Source: Nothophaeocryptopus gaeumannii (taxonomy: Eukaryota; Ascomycota; Dothideomycetes; Mycosphaerellales; Mycosphaerellaceae). From it: 64,000 nucleotides of DNA. The translations under genes and the position numbers were made by a program. Positions 1-10,734 of this stretch are shown in pieces. Under the pieces are notes generated by a model. That model was not told the origin of the DNA. It made no database searches and saw only the letters and a list, made by a program, of their open reading frames with translations. The stretch's first letter is position 1. Each line of letters begins with the position of its first letter. The stretch is from the NCBI GenBank assembly GCA_031771865.1, contig JASISA010000001.1, positions 2,170,001 through 2,234,000 of the forward strand, read 5' to 3'.

Positions 1-148
1 GTAGAGCTTACAAGCTAGTCTCGTGGAGCTTTGCTGGAGTGGGTGGTCAAGAGCGCTATCGGGGATCCCAGGGACGTGAGAAAGTCAAAACCGCCGGATT
101 GGAACGACATTACTCACGACTTTCAACTACTTCGAGATTGATCATTCA

Positions 149-400
149 TTGTTTGGAAAGATGGATCTCCTCACACTCATCATCACCATGCTGGCCGCGT
201 GGGCGACGGCCATGCTCATACCGCTCAAGTCGAGAACTCATGCGAGGATTCCCAAGGCATCTCGAAGGGTCCGCTTTGACCTGGCACCAGAGAAAAACAC
301 GTCGTCATTACCAAAGAAGAAGACGTTACTTAGGCACATGAGTTTGTCGAATTTGCGACATTCGCACAAGCAGCCTGGAGATCAATGCCTGTGCCAATGA
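149..400 (+). CDS. possible small hypothetical ORF with hydrophobic N-terminus
   Basis: An 83-residue open frame begins with a hydrophobic stretch (residues about 6-24, LLTLIITMLAAW) followed by a basic, Ser-rich tail. I recognise no family. The tail (DNA 291-387) has a diverged second copy at 2301-2388, and both copies read similarly as protein (SLPKKKTLLRHMSL versus SLPKEKVLLRQMSL). That suggests a once-coding segment rather than a chance frame. It could be the first exon of a gene whose remainder has decayed. Confidence is low. Confidence 0.25.
   Translation: MFGKMDLLTLIITMLAAWATAMLIPLKSRTHARIPKASRRVRFDLAPEKNTSSLPKKKTLLRHMSLSNLRHSHKQPGDQCLCQ
291..387. repeat. dispersed degenerate repeat, copy A
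   Basis: About 97 bp are alignable by eye to 2301-2388, with roughly three quarters of bases matching and one 9-bp gap. Shared blocks include AACACG-CGTCATT-CCAAAG, GATGAGTTTG/CATGAGTTTG and CAAGCAGCCT. The copies lie in the same orientation about 2 kb apart. Confidence 0.6.
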
Positions 401-694
401 TAGAGCTCACCGGAGACAACGGGAGCCGAATGACAATCCTGGTCGGGATTTCGAATGAATTCTGGACAACGGAAAGTTTGCTGTGGAAGATGCAAGAAAC
501 GGATGCTCAACGTACCAGACAGCTGCCCGGCTTTCATATTTCATTAGACACTTGACGGGATTCTTTCTTTGACGCGCAGCACCCGGGCAAACAAATGGGA
601 GAACCTGGAAGGCAAAGCCTAGAAATATATCAACGCGCTCAGACCCACTTGCAAATTCTCTCCAAACCAATTCGGACACGAGTGAAGAACGAAA

Positions 695-1889
695 ATGTCA
701 ACAGGACCACAACCTTACTCGCAGAGCGAGGCAGCAGCTCGCTTCAAGGAATTCAGACCACTCCCTAGCAACGATCTCTGGCGCATGAGTGAATGGTACA
801 CCAACACAGAACTCAATCACCGCGCAAACAGCCACCCACTGAGGAGACCGAAGGGCAAAGCAAAGTACGAGGAGAACAGTTACTTCACAAACAGCTCCAA
901 CAGGGTACCAAAGAAACTCGCCAATAATCACGGAATTGTCCCAGACCTGTTTGTCTACCAATCTCGACAACGCCGTCTGCGAAGTCTGAGAACTCGTTTT
1001 GGCGTTTCCCATACCTCGCATCCGGAATGGAGTCTACTCCGATCACCTTTCTTGTCCTATGCCCGCAAAGTCGCTGATAAAGGCTTGATCACAAATGTCG
1101 AAGCAGATGCTGCCCGTGCTGAGTTCCCGAGGAACACGACCGCGCAGCCCATCAGAATACTGAGAACGAGTGTCCTCATGCAGACACTTCCGGGTCTCCA
1201 GGCCACTTCGCCAGTAATCGATAGCGTCATCACTACGCTAAAGACCAATTTCGAGAACTTCTCAGAGGAATGCCCATTCTCGATCTTTGCCGATGCGTTT
1301 CCAACTGACCCGAACAACACGGTGTTCCGTGACTACTTCTACAACAATGTTCAGGACTTGACAGACATCCATGGCGATGCCATTCTCAGCAACTTCATGA
1401 TCTCAACGTTCATCGACTGGTGCCCCTGAAGGCACCCACCGACAGCGCCTTCTCCGCTCGGCTACATGATGCAGGAAGCCAAGCAATTTGGCAGAGATGC
1501 AGGCACCGTGCTGCCAAATATGCCACCTGAGGCTAACCAGTTCCTCGAAAGTATTGTGCACGGACTGCACATCAGAAGCCTTGTGGCCAGACGCTTCACA
1601 TCACTTGAGCGCTGCCGCAGCAGTGCAAGCGTTTGGCGGCCGGCTTGACAAGAAGGCGCTGCTAGAATTCGCCACATCGTACCAACGAGACGGCGCTACT
1701 CTTCCTCATGGCGTAGACAACGATACGTTGCTCTCTCGAGCTACTCGTAAGGCCGTGTACGATTGGTTGCGTGGCGAGAACATTGAAAGAGGGACCATCT
1801 TCGAAAACGTGCAGATCTCGATTGAGATGACACTCAGCGATCCCGACGAGGATGTTATGGATTTGCTGATCTCGGGAGACCTTGACTAA
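695..1889 (+). pseudogene. broken hypothetical gene, in-frame TGA plus frameshift
   Basis: A 244-residue frame from 695 ends in TGA at 1427-1429. The same frame continues past this stop with coding-like sequence (SPLGYMMQEAKQFGRDAG) to about 1590. There the plausible frame moves to the one ending at 1889 (residues such as KKALLEFATSYQRDGATLPHG). No GT-AG intron of usual length spans the TGA. The codon context CCC-TGA-AGG is compatible with CGA to TGA, a C-to-T change. I do not recognise the family and see no signal peptide or membrane segment. A sequencing error or a very short intron is the alternative. Neighbouring genes on this side are also broken. Confidence 0.4.
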
Positions 1890-2300
1890 GATCGAGAAGG
1901 AGGGTTTTTACTGCTTTGGTATTAAGATTCGAAGGGCTTGGTCTCAAGCCTTGGTAGCCTGCGTGCCGAAGTAGCGTTTTCTCCAATCTGAAACTTTGCA
2001 CAACTCTTGTCCCTGTTCTCTTACCTCACAGTGCTACACCTGCGCATCCAGATCGAGGAAGATCTCTTATTTGACTGCTAGCTTGGCATCAATGAGCCCA
2101 CTGAGAAGCCCGAAGAAGCCAGCGGAGGATTATCAAGGCGAATCTGCCAAGTCAATAGTTTCAACAGCTTGCTGCTTCGTAGATAGAAGTTTTTTCGGTC
2201 TTGCTCACGCTTACGCTTTTCTCCCATCTTGACTAACTGCCGCATTGAGCTAAAGCTGTCTACCCTATTGCTCGGTACAAGAACAAATGGCTGGAACTGG

Positions 2301-2388
2301 GGACAAACACGCCGTCATTGCCAAAGGAAAAGGTGCTGCTCAGGCAGATGAGTTTGCGAAAGTCACGCAAGCAGCCTAGAGATCTATG
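2301..2388. repeat. dispersed degenerate repeat, copy B
   Basis: Second copy of the 291-387 element. It overlaps the downstream edge of the broken minus-strand gene at 2376-4337. Confidence 0.55.
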
Positions 2389-4337
2389 GGTTTCTTAGTG
2401 ATGGGCAGATTTTTGCTCCTTACGCTCACTGCTTTGGAATCGTCGCTGCTGGTTTCTTGGAGATGGCGAAGAACAATGAGTTCGGAACGCAGGAGGATTT
2501 GTTTACTGCATTCCCCCACGTTCGAGAATCGATGGCACGTTTCGTTCTGATTGAGTAGGAACATGTCGAGATCTTTACAGTCTCTGCACATGGCTTAACC
2601 GCAGCCGCGGCGTGGTTGGCTCCAGTCTGTTGGTTGAGGAGGTTGAGCTGTGACATATCGGTCTATATATGTTCGCAGAACGGCTGCAGATGGTTCGTGT
2701 AAGGGCGCTGGGCTGGCGGCTAGGTTCGATCTCCAAATCTCTGCAAGATGTGGTATGAAAATCGCGTGAAGACATTGTGGATCCGCATTTGGACTTTCAA
2801 GCGCGATCTTCTCTAGCAAGCTTCTGCACTGCTCCATCAAGCTCTGTTCGACAAGCTTGTTGTTCAAGGAAATGAGTTCCTCTGGTTGCAGTCCAGGGTT
2901 TGGTGAGACTTGGATCTTGCTGCCTCCTCTAGGCTTGCTATGATCGAAGATGGTCATCGGACGGATCCATTCTCTTAGTGCCGTGAAGCCAGCTATCATT
3001 ATTGGTACCAGAGCACGGAACGCTTCGTGCACTCGCTGTCGATCCGAGATCTGTTTGTCTGCAGCCTGAAACATCCGAGTCCTCACGGCGATGAGGTTTG
3101 TACCCAGTTAAGAATGCGGATATGGTACTTAGCGGCTGCTTCACATTCTTGCAGACATGAAGTGTATTATCAAATCTGCGGAACAGTCAGCCCGAAAGTG
3201 GAAGAGATAGAGTGTACTACACCACTCACGCAGTGCGCAGTTGCTCAAAGCCAAATCGCCCTGAGACATCCAACGCGCTTCTGAGAAGGTCGGCTGATAA
3301 CGGTGTGACCTTGGGTTCACGCGAATCCAAAGCCTTCTCAAACAGTTGCAAATTCTCGCTCATCAGGGCTCCTCTTGCAGATAGCGCAACTGCCACATCG
3401 TCGTACGGCACGCATGGCTGGCGATAGGAGTCTGAATCATTCTTGTTCGCGATTGCGTCTCTTGCCCTCAGATTGCCCTCCACAACCATTTCACACAGGC
3501 CCATGAGCGTAGGCATCATGGCTGGGTCCTCCGATACAAGACGCATCTGAGTACGCAAGACCTCGTGAATGTCTCGCTCCCTGGAACTAGAATAGAGTAT
3601 TACGTTCCCTCACTAGCGCATTTCCTTTCGAAATCCGCAAACGCATATCCGAGAAATGAAATCCAATTCGCTCTGAGCATGATCAGAAGGGCAGTGTTTC
3701 GATAGTCATGCGTAGCACTGTCTTCTCATTCGTCGTCAGAGTAGTAAAACGAACCCTCATCGTGATCTTCTTCGTCTGGTGCGCGCTTGAAAGGGTTCCT
3801 CTGCACGATGCTTGCCAAATTGGTCCCTACTCTACCCATGATCCCTTCTCCGGCTAGGGTCGTGATCTTCTGGAGCTCCAAGGTCCGTGATAGCACTCGA
3901 CTTATGGGATACTGGCAGTCAATTGGTGATTCGCTGCTGCCGCTTTGGTCACTACCGCTGTCAGTGTCGCTATCGTCGTCTGTGGAGATCGATGCTTCGC
4001 CATTGTGTTCGCCTGATATCTTCTGCTCGACACTGGCCAGGAAGCAGACAAACTCGGATTGTGTGAGCATGCCTTGGATGCACCTGGCTCGCCTGGAATC
4101 CAAGTCTTTGAGGGAGTTGAGCCGTAATTCCGCCTCATCATACGTCTCGTGTAGCATATACAAGAGTTGTTTCGGGATGTCAGAAGAGCCTTGAAGTGAT
4201 TTCCTCCACAGAGTCAGCGTATGAGAAAGATGGTCCATGTGACTGTAGAGTAGGCCAACACTTGGCTTCGGCTCTGGACCGTCGTAGATCAGATCGTATT
4301 CGAGTGTTCCGCGACAGCAAGCTGCGATAGGATTCAT
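2376..4337 (-). pseudogene. broken fungal gene resembling the C-terminal part of 2OG-oxygenase-associated proteins
   Basis: Reading from 4337, a 203-residue acidic frame ends at TGA 3726-3728. Coding-like sequence resumes in the same frame directly after it (HDYRNTALLIMLRANWISF). Beyond that the frame can be followed through plausible introns: a 54-nt one starting GTGAGTGG with CTGAC and TTCCGCAG near 3175-3230, and one ending TTTCAG near 3070. It reaches an in-frame TAA at 2595-2597, after which C-x-D-C-x-x-L-D (MCRDCKDLDMF) follows. The motif W-S-x-P-x-x-G-C-G...C-x-D-C-x-x-L-D is one I associate with the C-terminal end of large fungal proteins annotated as 2OG-Fe(II) oxygenases; that link is from memory. 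The N-terminal oxygenase domain is not visible. Both stops could arise by C-to-T change (CGA to TGA, CAA to TAA). Confidence 0.4.
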
Positions 4338-4621
4338 CTACCCAAGTCAGAAAGCCAGCGCAAGCTGACGGTTCTGTTGCTACGGGAACTTTTGCTCAAC
4401 ATCTTGGTAGGAGCCAAGGTATGAGCAGCACCACTGGGAAGTCTTTGCGGTGCCACATGATTCAGACCTTTCCCCAAAACTCATTTACTAATCTCCGCCG
4501 CAAATCGACATCGTCCCGAAAGAACCGTCATTGATCGGACCAGAAGTTGCGTTTTGGTGCTTCTTATCCATGATCACAAGCCTTGAGAGCTCGGCACGAA
4601 CGTGCTCGCCATTCGGAACGC

Positions 4622-5030
4622 CTAATTGATGACAAGTTCGTCCACTTGCGATTTGCAAATGAAAGTACCATCGCGGGTGATGAAAGCTGATTTGCGAAGG
4701 GGTCGAGTTCCCAGACGCTTTCGGTCTCCATTTGATCAGTAGTACGAGCCATCACCTTCGATGGCTTCAAGGCAACGATGCAATGCGGTTCTGACCTCCT
4801 TGGAAGTCTGAAAAGCAGTCATTGCTGGAATGCTGGGAAAAGAACTAATTACGTCGAGTGGACGCGGTAGAGTGGCGTGTGAAGCTTGTACGCGTTGTTT
4901 GCAGGAAATGTTAGGAACGCCAGGTCTGTGCACATCGCGAACATGACGCGGGTGCGAATGAGAGTTCACTGCGTCCCAGCTCGAGAACAATAAGAACATA
5001 CACGCAGCCAAAAGTCCAACGAATCTTCAT
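4622..5030 (-). CDS. possible small spliced protein (speculative)
   Basis: An ATG at 5030 opens MKIRWTFGCV. If an intron starting GTATGT and ending CACAG, and a second starting GTGATGG and ending AATCAG (with a CTGAT branch-like motif), are removed, one frame of about 87 residues runs to TAG at 4622. It has scattered Cys (SCKQRV, RCLEAI, FICKS). Unspliced, the start reads as a hydrophobic leader of 39 residues. The size and Cys content would suit a small secreted protein, but no family is recognised and the intron model is mine alone. Confidence 0.2.
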
Positions 5031-5078
5031 GTTGACGCTAAATAACGCACCTACCCGCCATGCCCACAGCCGGGCAAC

Positions 5079-6604
5079 CTAGGCATCAAAATCCCACCCA
5101 CCCGTATATTGCGCAAAGAAATTATCCGGATCATACTTCTTCTTAATCCCCTGCAGCCTCTCATACGTAGTGAAAGTCTTCAACGGATTCTGATCCACAT
5201 TCGCATCATTCAAAAAAAGCGGCAATCCCTGCGCACTCGGAACAGAATTCACCATATCCCTAAAACTCGCCTGCACAGCATTATACTGCGCCGCCGTCAA
5301 GTAGGCGGCGTGGAAATAAGAAAATTCACCCAAAACCAAGGACCATCCGGCATCTGCATCGCATTTCCCCCGTTTTGAGATTTCGAGGCGTCGGTTAAGG
5401 ATTTGGGGATAGGTTGGAAGTCCAAGGAGGAAAGGATATAGGAGCCTTTATGATTTTCGCACCATTTCTCCCAGGCGGAGAAGGCGGTTCGGTAGGAATC
5501 ATCGTTGACGCGATGGGCCTGGACGCGGAAGATGTTGTTGCCTCGGCTGAGTTCTGTGGCGAGGGGAATTGGCATGTTGACGACTTTGGGGTAGGTTTTC
5601 TGGCCGAGGGTGTTGAGGAGGTTTGGGATTTTGGTGAAGTTTGAGAAGGCGTTGCCTGCGTCGGGGCCGTCATAGACGAGGAACATGATGATGGCTTGGT
5701 CTAGATCGAGGGAGCCGCCGGAGGGGAAGCCGAGTTTTTCGTAGGTCCCGATTATGGAGGCTTTTGGGTCGGTGTTGTATTGGACGAAGTTGCGGATGGC
5801 CTCGAGGACGGCGGATTGGTTGAAGAGGTAAATGATGTTGCCTGCGTAGAAGGTTCCTGAGGGTCGGGTTTGGATTGTGTACTTTGTGACGACGCCATAT
5901 GCGTTTCCACCTCCTCCTCGGTCGGCGAAGAACAGGTCGCTGTTTTGTGTTGGGGATGCTGTTACAATTTGACCGCTTGGTAGGACGACTTCTAGCTCGC
6001 GGAAGCTGTCACAAGCCATTCCGTATTGTGGTGAGAGATAGCTCAATCCACCTCCGAGAGCAAGACCGGTACCAACGCCTGCGACACGAGCACCGACGAC
6101 GGTTCGGCCGTATTGTTCAAATTAGTTGTATACATCGCCAAAGGTGCCGCCTGGTTGATAGGTGCCAAGTGTGCTGGAGGCATCGTATGTCCTCGTCGTC
6201 ATCTGGTTGAGATCGATCAGGACACCTTGATCAACACTTGAAAAGAAGGTGTTGGGGTTGTGGCCAGCGGCTTTGATGGCGAACCTCGACTTCGCTGCCT
6301 TGATCGCCTGGAGTGCTGTAGATACGTCTTGTGCTGAGGTGGGATAGACGGCACAGGTTGGGTTGTAATTCGATTGCACTGCATTCCAGTAATCGTGCGT
6401 CGAAGTGTGGTATTCGAGGCTGATGGGTTGCTGGACTTTGACAGCTCCCAGGGATGATCTGAGCTTGTTGCAGGCAATCGCTCCTGGTGCTGTTGCACTC
6501 GTCTGATGATAGCGTAGTGGCGATGGAGGAGGGATTGAGTAAGGCACAGGCGAGGCCGTAACAACCACAGCCGTAGCCGCGAATGAAATGAGTATTATTA
6601 GCAT
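5079..6604 (-). pseudogene. berberine-bridge-like FAD-linked oxidase, nonsense plus frameshift
   Basis: Family: FAD-binding PCMH plus C-terminal BBE domain oxidases, secreted flavoenzymes that oxidise alcohols, sugars or alkaloid-type substrates. A signal peptide is visible (MLIILISFAATAVVVTASP), then A-x-x-x-A-G-H-N (the His region of the FAD domain), V-L-I-D-L-N-Q-M, G-G-T-F-G-D-V-Y-N, the G-V-G-T-G-L-A-L-G-G-G-L block, G-G-G-G-N-x-Y-G-V-V-T, and the BBE-type ending Y-D-P-D-N-F-F near 5100. Two lesions occur. A TAA at 6122-6124 sits between GDVYN and FEQYGRTVVG in one frame. One T is missing in the run at 5321-5324, where VNF must jump frame to continue SYFHAAYLTAAQYNAV. Otherwise the length (about 500 residues) is normal, so decay is recent or these are two sequence errors. 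Confidence 0.75.
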
Positions 6605-7839
6605 GACTGCGATGAATCAGGGAGCAATAGCAGTGGGTTTCTGGGGTAGGACTAAGGCTACGAACTTGGCGAAACGATGCCTATATAAGTATTTCTTACC
6701 ATGTGGGTGTCGAGCCTGAAACTCTTTAGATTTTACGAAGTAGATACGAAGTGGGTGAAGACTTCCTTCTGCCTTGGGCACTAACCGAGCATTTCAATGG
6801 CTTGAAACGGAGGCTTTGTTTCGACCGCTTTAGTGTGGTGCGAGATGCTAGTACTCGTTGTCGACCTTTTGTGGGTTGTCACAAATCTGTAACAGCGAGG
6901 CTTCTTCTTGCTTGTTTTCCGTGTGGACAGCTCGGTCGCGTGCTTGCATGGCTCGCAGGGTTGTGTTTACGCCTAGAACGTTCGAAGTCGTGCTTCGTAT
7001 ACTGCTCGTAGTGTGATGTTTGCGTCATGGTATAGATGGACTTCGAGGTTCTGATGTGGTCGAAAGGGTCTTCTCGAAATGGCCGAGGCTCATCTGGACT
7101 GCTTCGGTTCTCCTGGTTTCCGCCCTGATGCCGTTTCTTGGACGTCTCGTAGAGACAATGCTTCGCGTTGCAAATGACGAGTGACTGCATCTTGCAGAAC
7201 GCGCGGGCAAGATGAGGGATAAGAGTGAGCGTATGAGAGCTTTCGAGCAAGCAGGAGGTCGCCAAGGAAATGTCGAATCTCAACCGTTGACGTGGAATAG
7301 GGACCAGAAGCGCGGGAGGCATTGACGAGATGCTCAAGGCGTGTACAACAAGGGAAGTCCTGTGCGGGAGATAAGGGCCTGCCAAGACCAGATGACTCAG
7401 CCTCTGGTCTGGACCTTTCTTCTCGAGACACCCAGGCCTTTGGCTCCGCTCAGAGACTCCCGCAATCACCTTTCATCCCATCGATAGACCGCCGCATCAT
7501 CGAGGAAGCCATGCTCCAGCTCGCAGAGAGTCAGTTGATGTGCTAGTCGTCCTTATTGGCGTACTCAGCTTTCCATGCATTTCCAGTAGCCCTCTGAGGG
7601 AATCTTTAGTCTTGCTGCAAAGATGTAGCTGTCAATACTTGATGCAAGACAACTTGGGCAACACGGCCCACGTGCATCACACAGCCGCTACTTTGCTGAA
7701 GTGCACGAGAGGGAACGGATCTACTGACTGTGACAAGCGTCGAGCTGCAGCAAACGGCCTTGGCGGTCACATGCGCTCGGACGCTCCTTCTCCTCGTTTC
7801 TCTGACAGCTTCTCGCCTCCCAACGCTGGCCCAATCTTG
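6605..7839. other. no recognisable gene
   Basis: About 1.2 kb. Open frames on both strands (up to 196 codons on the minus strand, 6879-7469) have biased, low-complexity composition and no motif I recognise. Weak Leu-rich coding-like sequence near 7560-7860 may belong to the F-box/LRR relic that follows. Confidence 0.4.
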
Positions 7840-8092
7840 AAGTGACCTCTTCATCCTTCTGCTAGAACTCAAGCTTGAGTACATGCCTGGACATGCACTC
7901 CACGTCCTTTGGTTTCTTCGCCCCCACCGAGATACACTCCAGTCGCTTCTCCTCAACGGTTGCCAACTTGCGCATATCGACTGCTGGTCTCCCGTCCTCG
8001 AGCCTCTACGCGACGAGTTTCTTGCGGCTCAGATACTTGGAGCTTTGATTATTGCGGACAGGGCAAATGGAAATGACCATGGCCGGTGTTGA
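7840..8092 (+). pseudogene. relic of an F-box/LRR-like family (fragment 1)
   Basis: The frame reads L-L-E-L-K-L-E-Y-M-P-G-H-A then W-F-L-R-P-H-R-D-T-L-Q-S-L-L-L-N-G-C. This parallels the minus-strand relic at 10735-11420 (SLEYLSG... V-Q-F-L-K-P-H-R-D-S-L-E-A-L-Q-I-I-G-C). Both then contain D-x-C-W followed by L. Only this one block survives. Upstream, the frame carries a stop near 7840 and no F-box is visible. The similarity between the two fragments is what supports the call. Confidence 0.45.
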
Positions 8093-8490
8093 CGAGCAGA
8101 CAAGCTGGAGCTCTCGAGGTCGAGATGAGGTGTTCATCGGGTTGCAAGTTCTTCTCGCGAGTGGCATTGAGTACATTTACGAGGATGGATCGTGAGAGAG
8201 CGGCGAAGGACACCTTTGAGATGGCGGACAGTATGTGCTCGAGGCTTTGCAAGTGTTCTTTCCGTTCAATGGGCATAATTCTCATGCTGTAGCCATCCGC
8301 AGTGCTGTCTATCTCGCTTGTACTTATCCTCAGCCTCGCCAGGACTCCTTTCCTCCGACCACAAACACTCTCCTCATCTCAGCGTCGTATCAAAACACTC
8401 CGTTCTCGTCATCATCTCATCATGAACGCTCCACTCTACTCATCACAACCTTCTCTTATCCTGCCCCTGCATCCCCCTTCCACCCTCATG

Positions 8491-8925
8491 TCAATACTTC
8501 TCCCCCTGAACCGTAGCCACAACCTTCCTCGTATGCTTCGTCGCCCTAAACTCCAAATACCAAATCCCTTGCCACGTCCCCGTTGCCAACTTCCCCTCAC
8601 TAATGGGCACAGTAACGCTCGCCCCCACCAACGCGCTCTTTATATGCGCCGGCATATCATCCGGCCCTTCACATGAATGCCTATAAAGACTCCCCTTCTT
8701 ATCCTCTGGCGCGATGCGGTCGAGTGCGTCGGACATGTCCTCACGGACATCTTCGTCCCAGTTTTCGTTTAGGGAGAGGGCGCAGGAGGTATGTTGGACG
8801 AAGAGGTGGAGGATTCCGACGCGGTAGTTTTTGAGTTCGGGGAGGGAGGAGGTTATGTGGTCGGTTATGAGGTAAGAGCCGCGGGATTTGGAGGGGAGGG
8901 TGAATTGTTTTTGAGACCAGGACAT
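8491..8925 (-). CDS. YjbQ / UPF0047 family protein
   Basis: A compact 144-residue protein of the YjbQ (UPF0047, TIGR00149) family, a small trimeric beta fold found in all domains of life. Bacterial members can show low thiamine-phosphate synthase activity; the fungal role is unknown. Family marks are H-L-F-V-Q-H-T-S-C-A-L-S-L-N-E-N, D-V-R-E-D-M, Y-R-H-S-x-E-G-P-D-D-M-P-A-H-I-K, and the ending G-T-W-Q-G-I-W-Y-L-E-F-R. The start is taken at 8925 (MSWSQKQFTLPSK), where the conserved domain begins. The frame is open to 9168 with a hydrophobic extension (FLTIFILAFF), so a longer membrane-anchored form or an untranslated leader is possible. No intron. Confidence 0.88.
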   Translation of the reverse strand: MSWSQKQFTLPSKSRGSYLITDHITSSLPELKNYRVGILHLFVQHTSCALSLNENWDEDVREDMSDALDRIAPEDKKGSLYRHSCEGPDDMPAHIKSALVGASVTVPISEGKLATGTWQGIWYLEFRATKHTRKVVATVQGEKY

Positions 8926-9522
8926 TGTCGCAGACGTATCTCGTGTGGTGGTTGATGAGCAAGATGCTGGTGGACAGCAATTGCAAGTTGGAAGTTTTGG
9001 TGTCGGCGGTGAGAATTCGGAACCGAGGAGGTCGAAGGGTAGGAGGAATGGTTTGAGGAGGAGTTGGAAGACGTTTGGGAAGAAGGCGAGGATGAAGATT
9101 GTGAGGAAGAGGCAGGTGTTTCTTAGATTTGTGTCGAAAGGCATTGGGTGGAGGAGGGGTGACGTCAAGGTTGGACTTTCGAAAGGATGTGAAATGTCTT
9201 GGTCAACGATACCGACAGCCGTAGGAGTTTCAACCTCAGAGACCGTGGAAGAATGAAGGAACGTGTATCATCATCAAAGCTTTTCAGTATTCACCATCAT
9301 CATCGCGTGTTATATCAGAGACCATCGAGCTCGTAATAGCATTAAGCCGTGTCAGCTGCTCCAAGGCAACCGCCGATGGTCCCCTCCGATGATCCTTCTT
9401 CAAGTCGCGTAGCCATCGTGGCTTCTTCTGTTTCGTCTCCAAGATCAATCCTAGAGTCTCCAGAGATGAAGTCGCCGTGTCGCAACGTCCCAAACTGAAA
9501 GCTCCATGCTTGAGCCTCCCGC

Positions 9523-10261
9523 CTAGTCCTTTTTCTCCTCCTCGCGGACGAAGTACCACGCATCCTTGTAACGCGGATCTTCCTTCCAGATGCCCGTCAT
9601 CTCCTTGATGTCGCGGAAAGCGCTGGCGAACTCATTAGCAATGGGCGAAAAAGCAGAGACTGGGACTTGAGTCTCACCGCAGAGTGTGACTACCATCCAA
9701 TTCGACGACCCAGCACATCTGGTCATCACTCAGACCGACCGGAGCGATCTTGCGCTTGTCGTAGGTACCCTCCTTCTTGGCGATCTTCATGTTGTCTTCC
9801 TCGACTTGCTTCTTGGTACGTCCGAGCCAGGCGTTTGGCTGTTGTCCAGCTGGCTCCTCCTTCGCTTCTGGGGCCGCCGGAATGTAGACGTGCTGGTTCT
9901 GACCGGATGGCGCCATCTGAGGAGCGGGCTGCGGAGCTGGCGCAGGAGCGGCGGCGTAAGGGTAGTAGCCCGGGTGTGGGGCGTAGACGGGAACAGGATG
10001 AGAGTAGTACTGCGCTTGTGGGTGAGCGGCCATATGAGGTGGATGAGCGTAGTAGATGGGCTGGGGGTAGTTGATGACGGGTGGCTGGGGCGACTTGGAG
10101 TCTGAACGAGAGGCGTCTGGAGAGGGTGCCTTGGCGGCGAGGTACGAGTGATAATGCAAGCCGTTGTTGCTGCCGTAACCTGGCGCCGGCGCAGCAGCCT
10201 CGGTGTAGTGCTTGTTATCACTCGGCCAGTGCTCATGGTCTTCGTCTCCAGACGCGGACAT
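9523..10261 (-). CDS. conserved hypothetical Pro/Ala/Tyr-rich protein, two exons
   Basis: Spliced model: exon 1 is 10261-9678, a 55-nt intron (9677-9623, GTGAG...CCAG with GCTAATGA as branch site), and exon 2 is 9622-9523, giving 227 residues. The splice joins G-S-H-T-L-R to A-F-R-D-I-K-E-M-T-G-I-W-K-E-D-P-R-Y. The first two thirds are low complexity (repeated Pro, Ala, Tyr, His). The ordered part is C-terminal: K-K-Q-V-E-E-D, K-R-K-I-A-P-V-G-L-S-D-D-Q-M-x-W-V-V-E-L-D, then W-K-E-D-P-R-Y-K-D-A-W-Y-F-V-R-E-E. I recall the C-terminal block as conserved in related fungi but know no function. The start at 10261 (MSASGDEDHEHW) is chosen because upstream codons look like leader. Confidence 0.7.
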
Positions 10262-10640
10262 GTTGACGGTGTTGTGTCGAGGTGGTTTGTGGATGGGTTG
10301 AGGTGGAAGAGGAAGTGTTTGTCGGAGAGTGTGGCGAATGGTGAATCGCTCACGACGATGCATGTGATTGGAAGAAGGGGGTCGAGGATCAAGTGAAGTG
10401 AAGGACTCGAGATGGCGGTTGAAGCTGTGTTTTGTGTGCAAGGGCGGCGCGCAGGTGAGTTCAAGAAATGAGACGAGCGCACTTACATCAGCTCGTGGAC
10501 GCTGCACAACAATTTGGTCTTTGGTGATGGTTCGTCTGCGGCGTTTCTTACGGACTGGTCTCGGTGGTGGGTCTTCAAGCCAAACGTCTGCGAAAGGCCA
10601 ACACATGGGGAAGGTGTTGTTGCAGGGCAAGAGGAGGTGC
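10262..10640 (-). other. probable 5' leader with intron and upstream ORF
   Basis: Upstream of the 10261 start lies a canonical donor (GTAAGTGCG, near 10490) with an acceptor CACAG near 10430. An upstream ATG at 10630 opens a very basic frame (PVRKKRRRRTITK). When spliced, this frame would stop after about 59 codons, before the main start. This fits a spliced 5' UTR carrying a uORF. It could instead be a separate tiny gene. Confidence 0.35.
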
Positions 10641-10734
10641 GATGGAGAGTAGTTGCGTGGTTCAAGAAGTGTGATCTACCGAATGCTGTCAAAGCCGGCC
10701 GCCGACGAAGCCAACGGTATGCATACAGCTGATG

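Noticed and set aside
2392..2555. Plus-strand coding-like frame (Y-G-F-L-S-D-G-Q-I-F-A-P-Y)
   Set aside because: It is antisense to the minus-strand C-x-D-C-x-x-L-D segment, which continues the 2376-4337 gene in frame and fits better.
6879..7469. 196-codon minus-strand frame
   Set aside because: No motif, unusual composition with many Arg, Ser and Pro, and no homologous pattern; treated as chance.
9667..10105. Plus-strand frames opposite the Pro/Ala/Tyr-rich gene
   Set aside because: Shadows of the minus-strand exons, whose splice sites and C-terminal conserved block are convincing.
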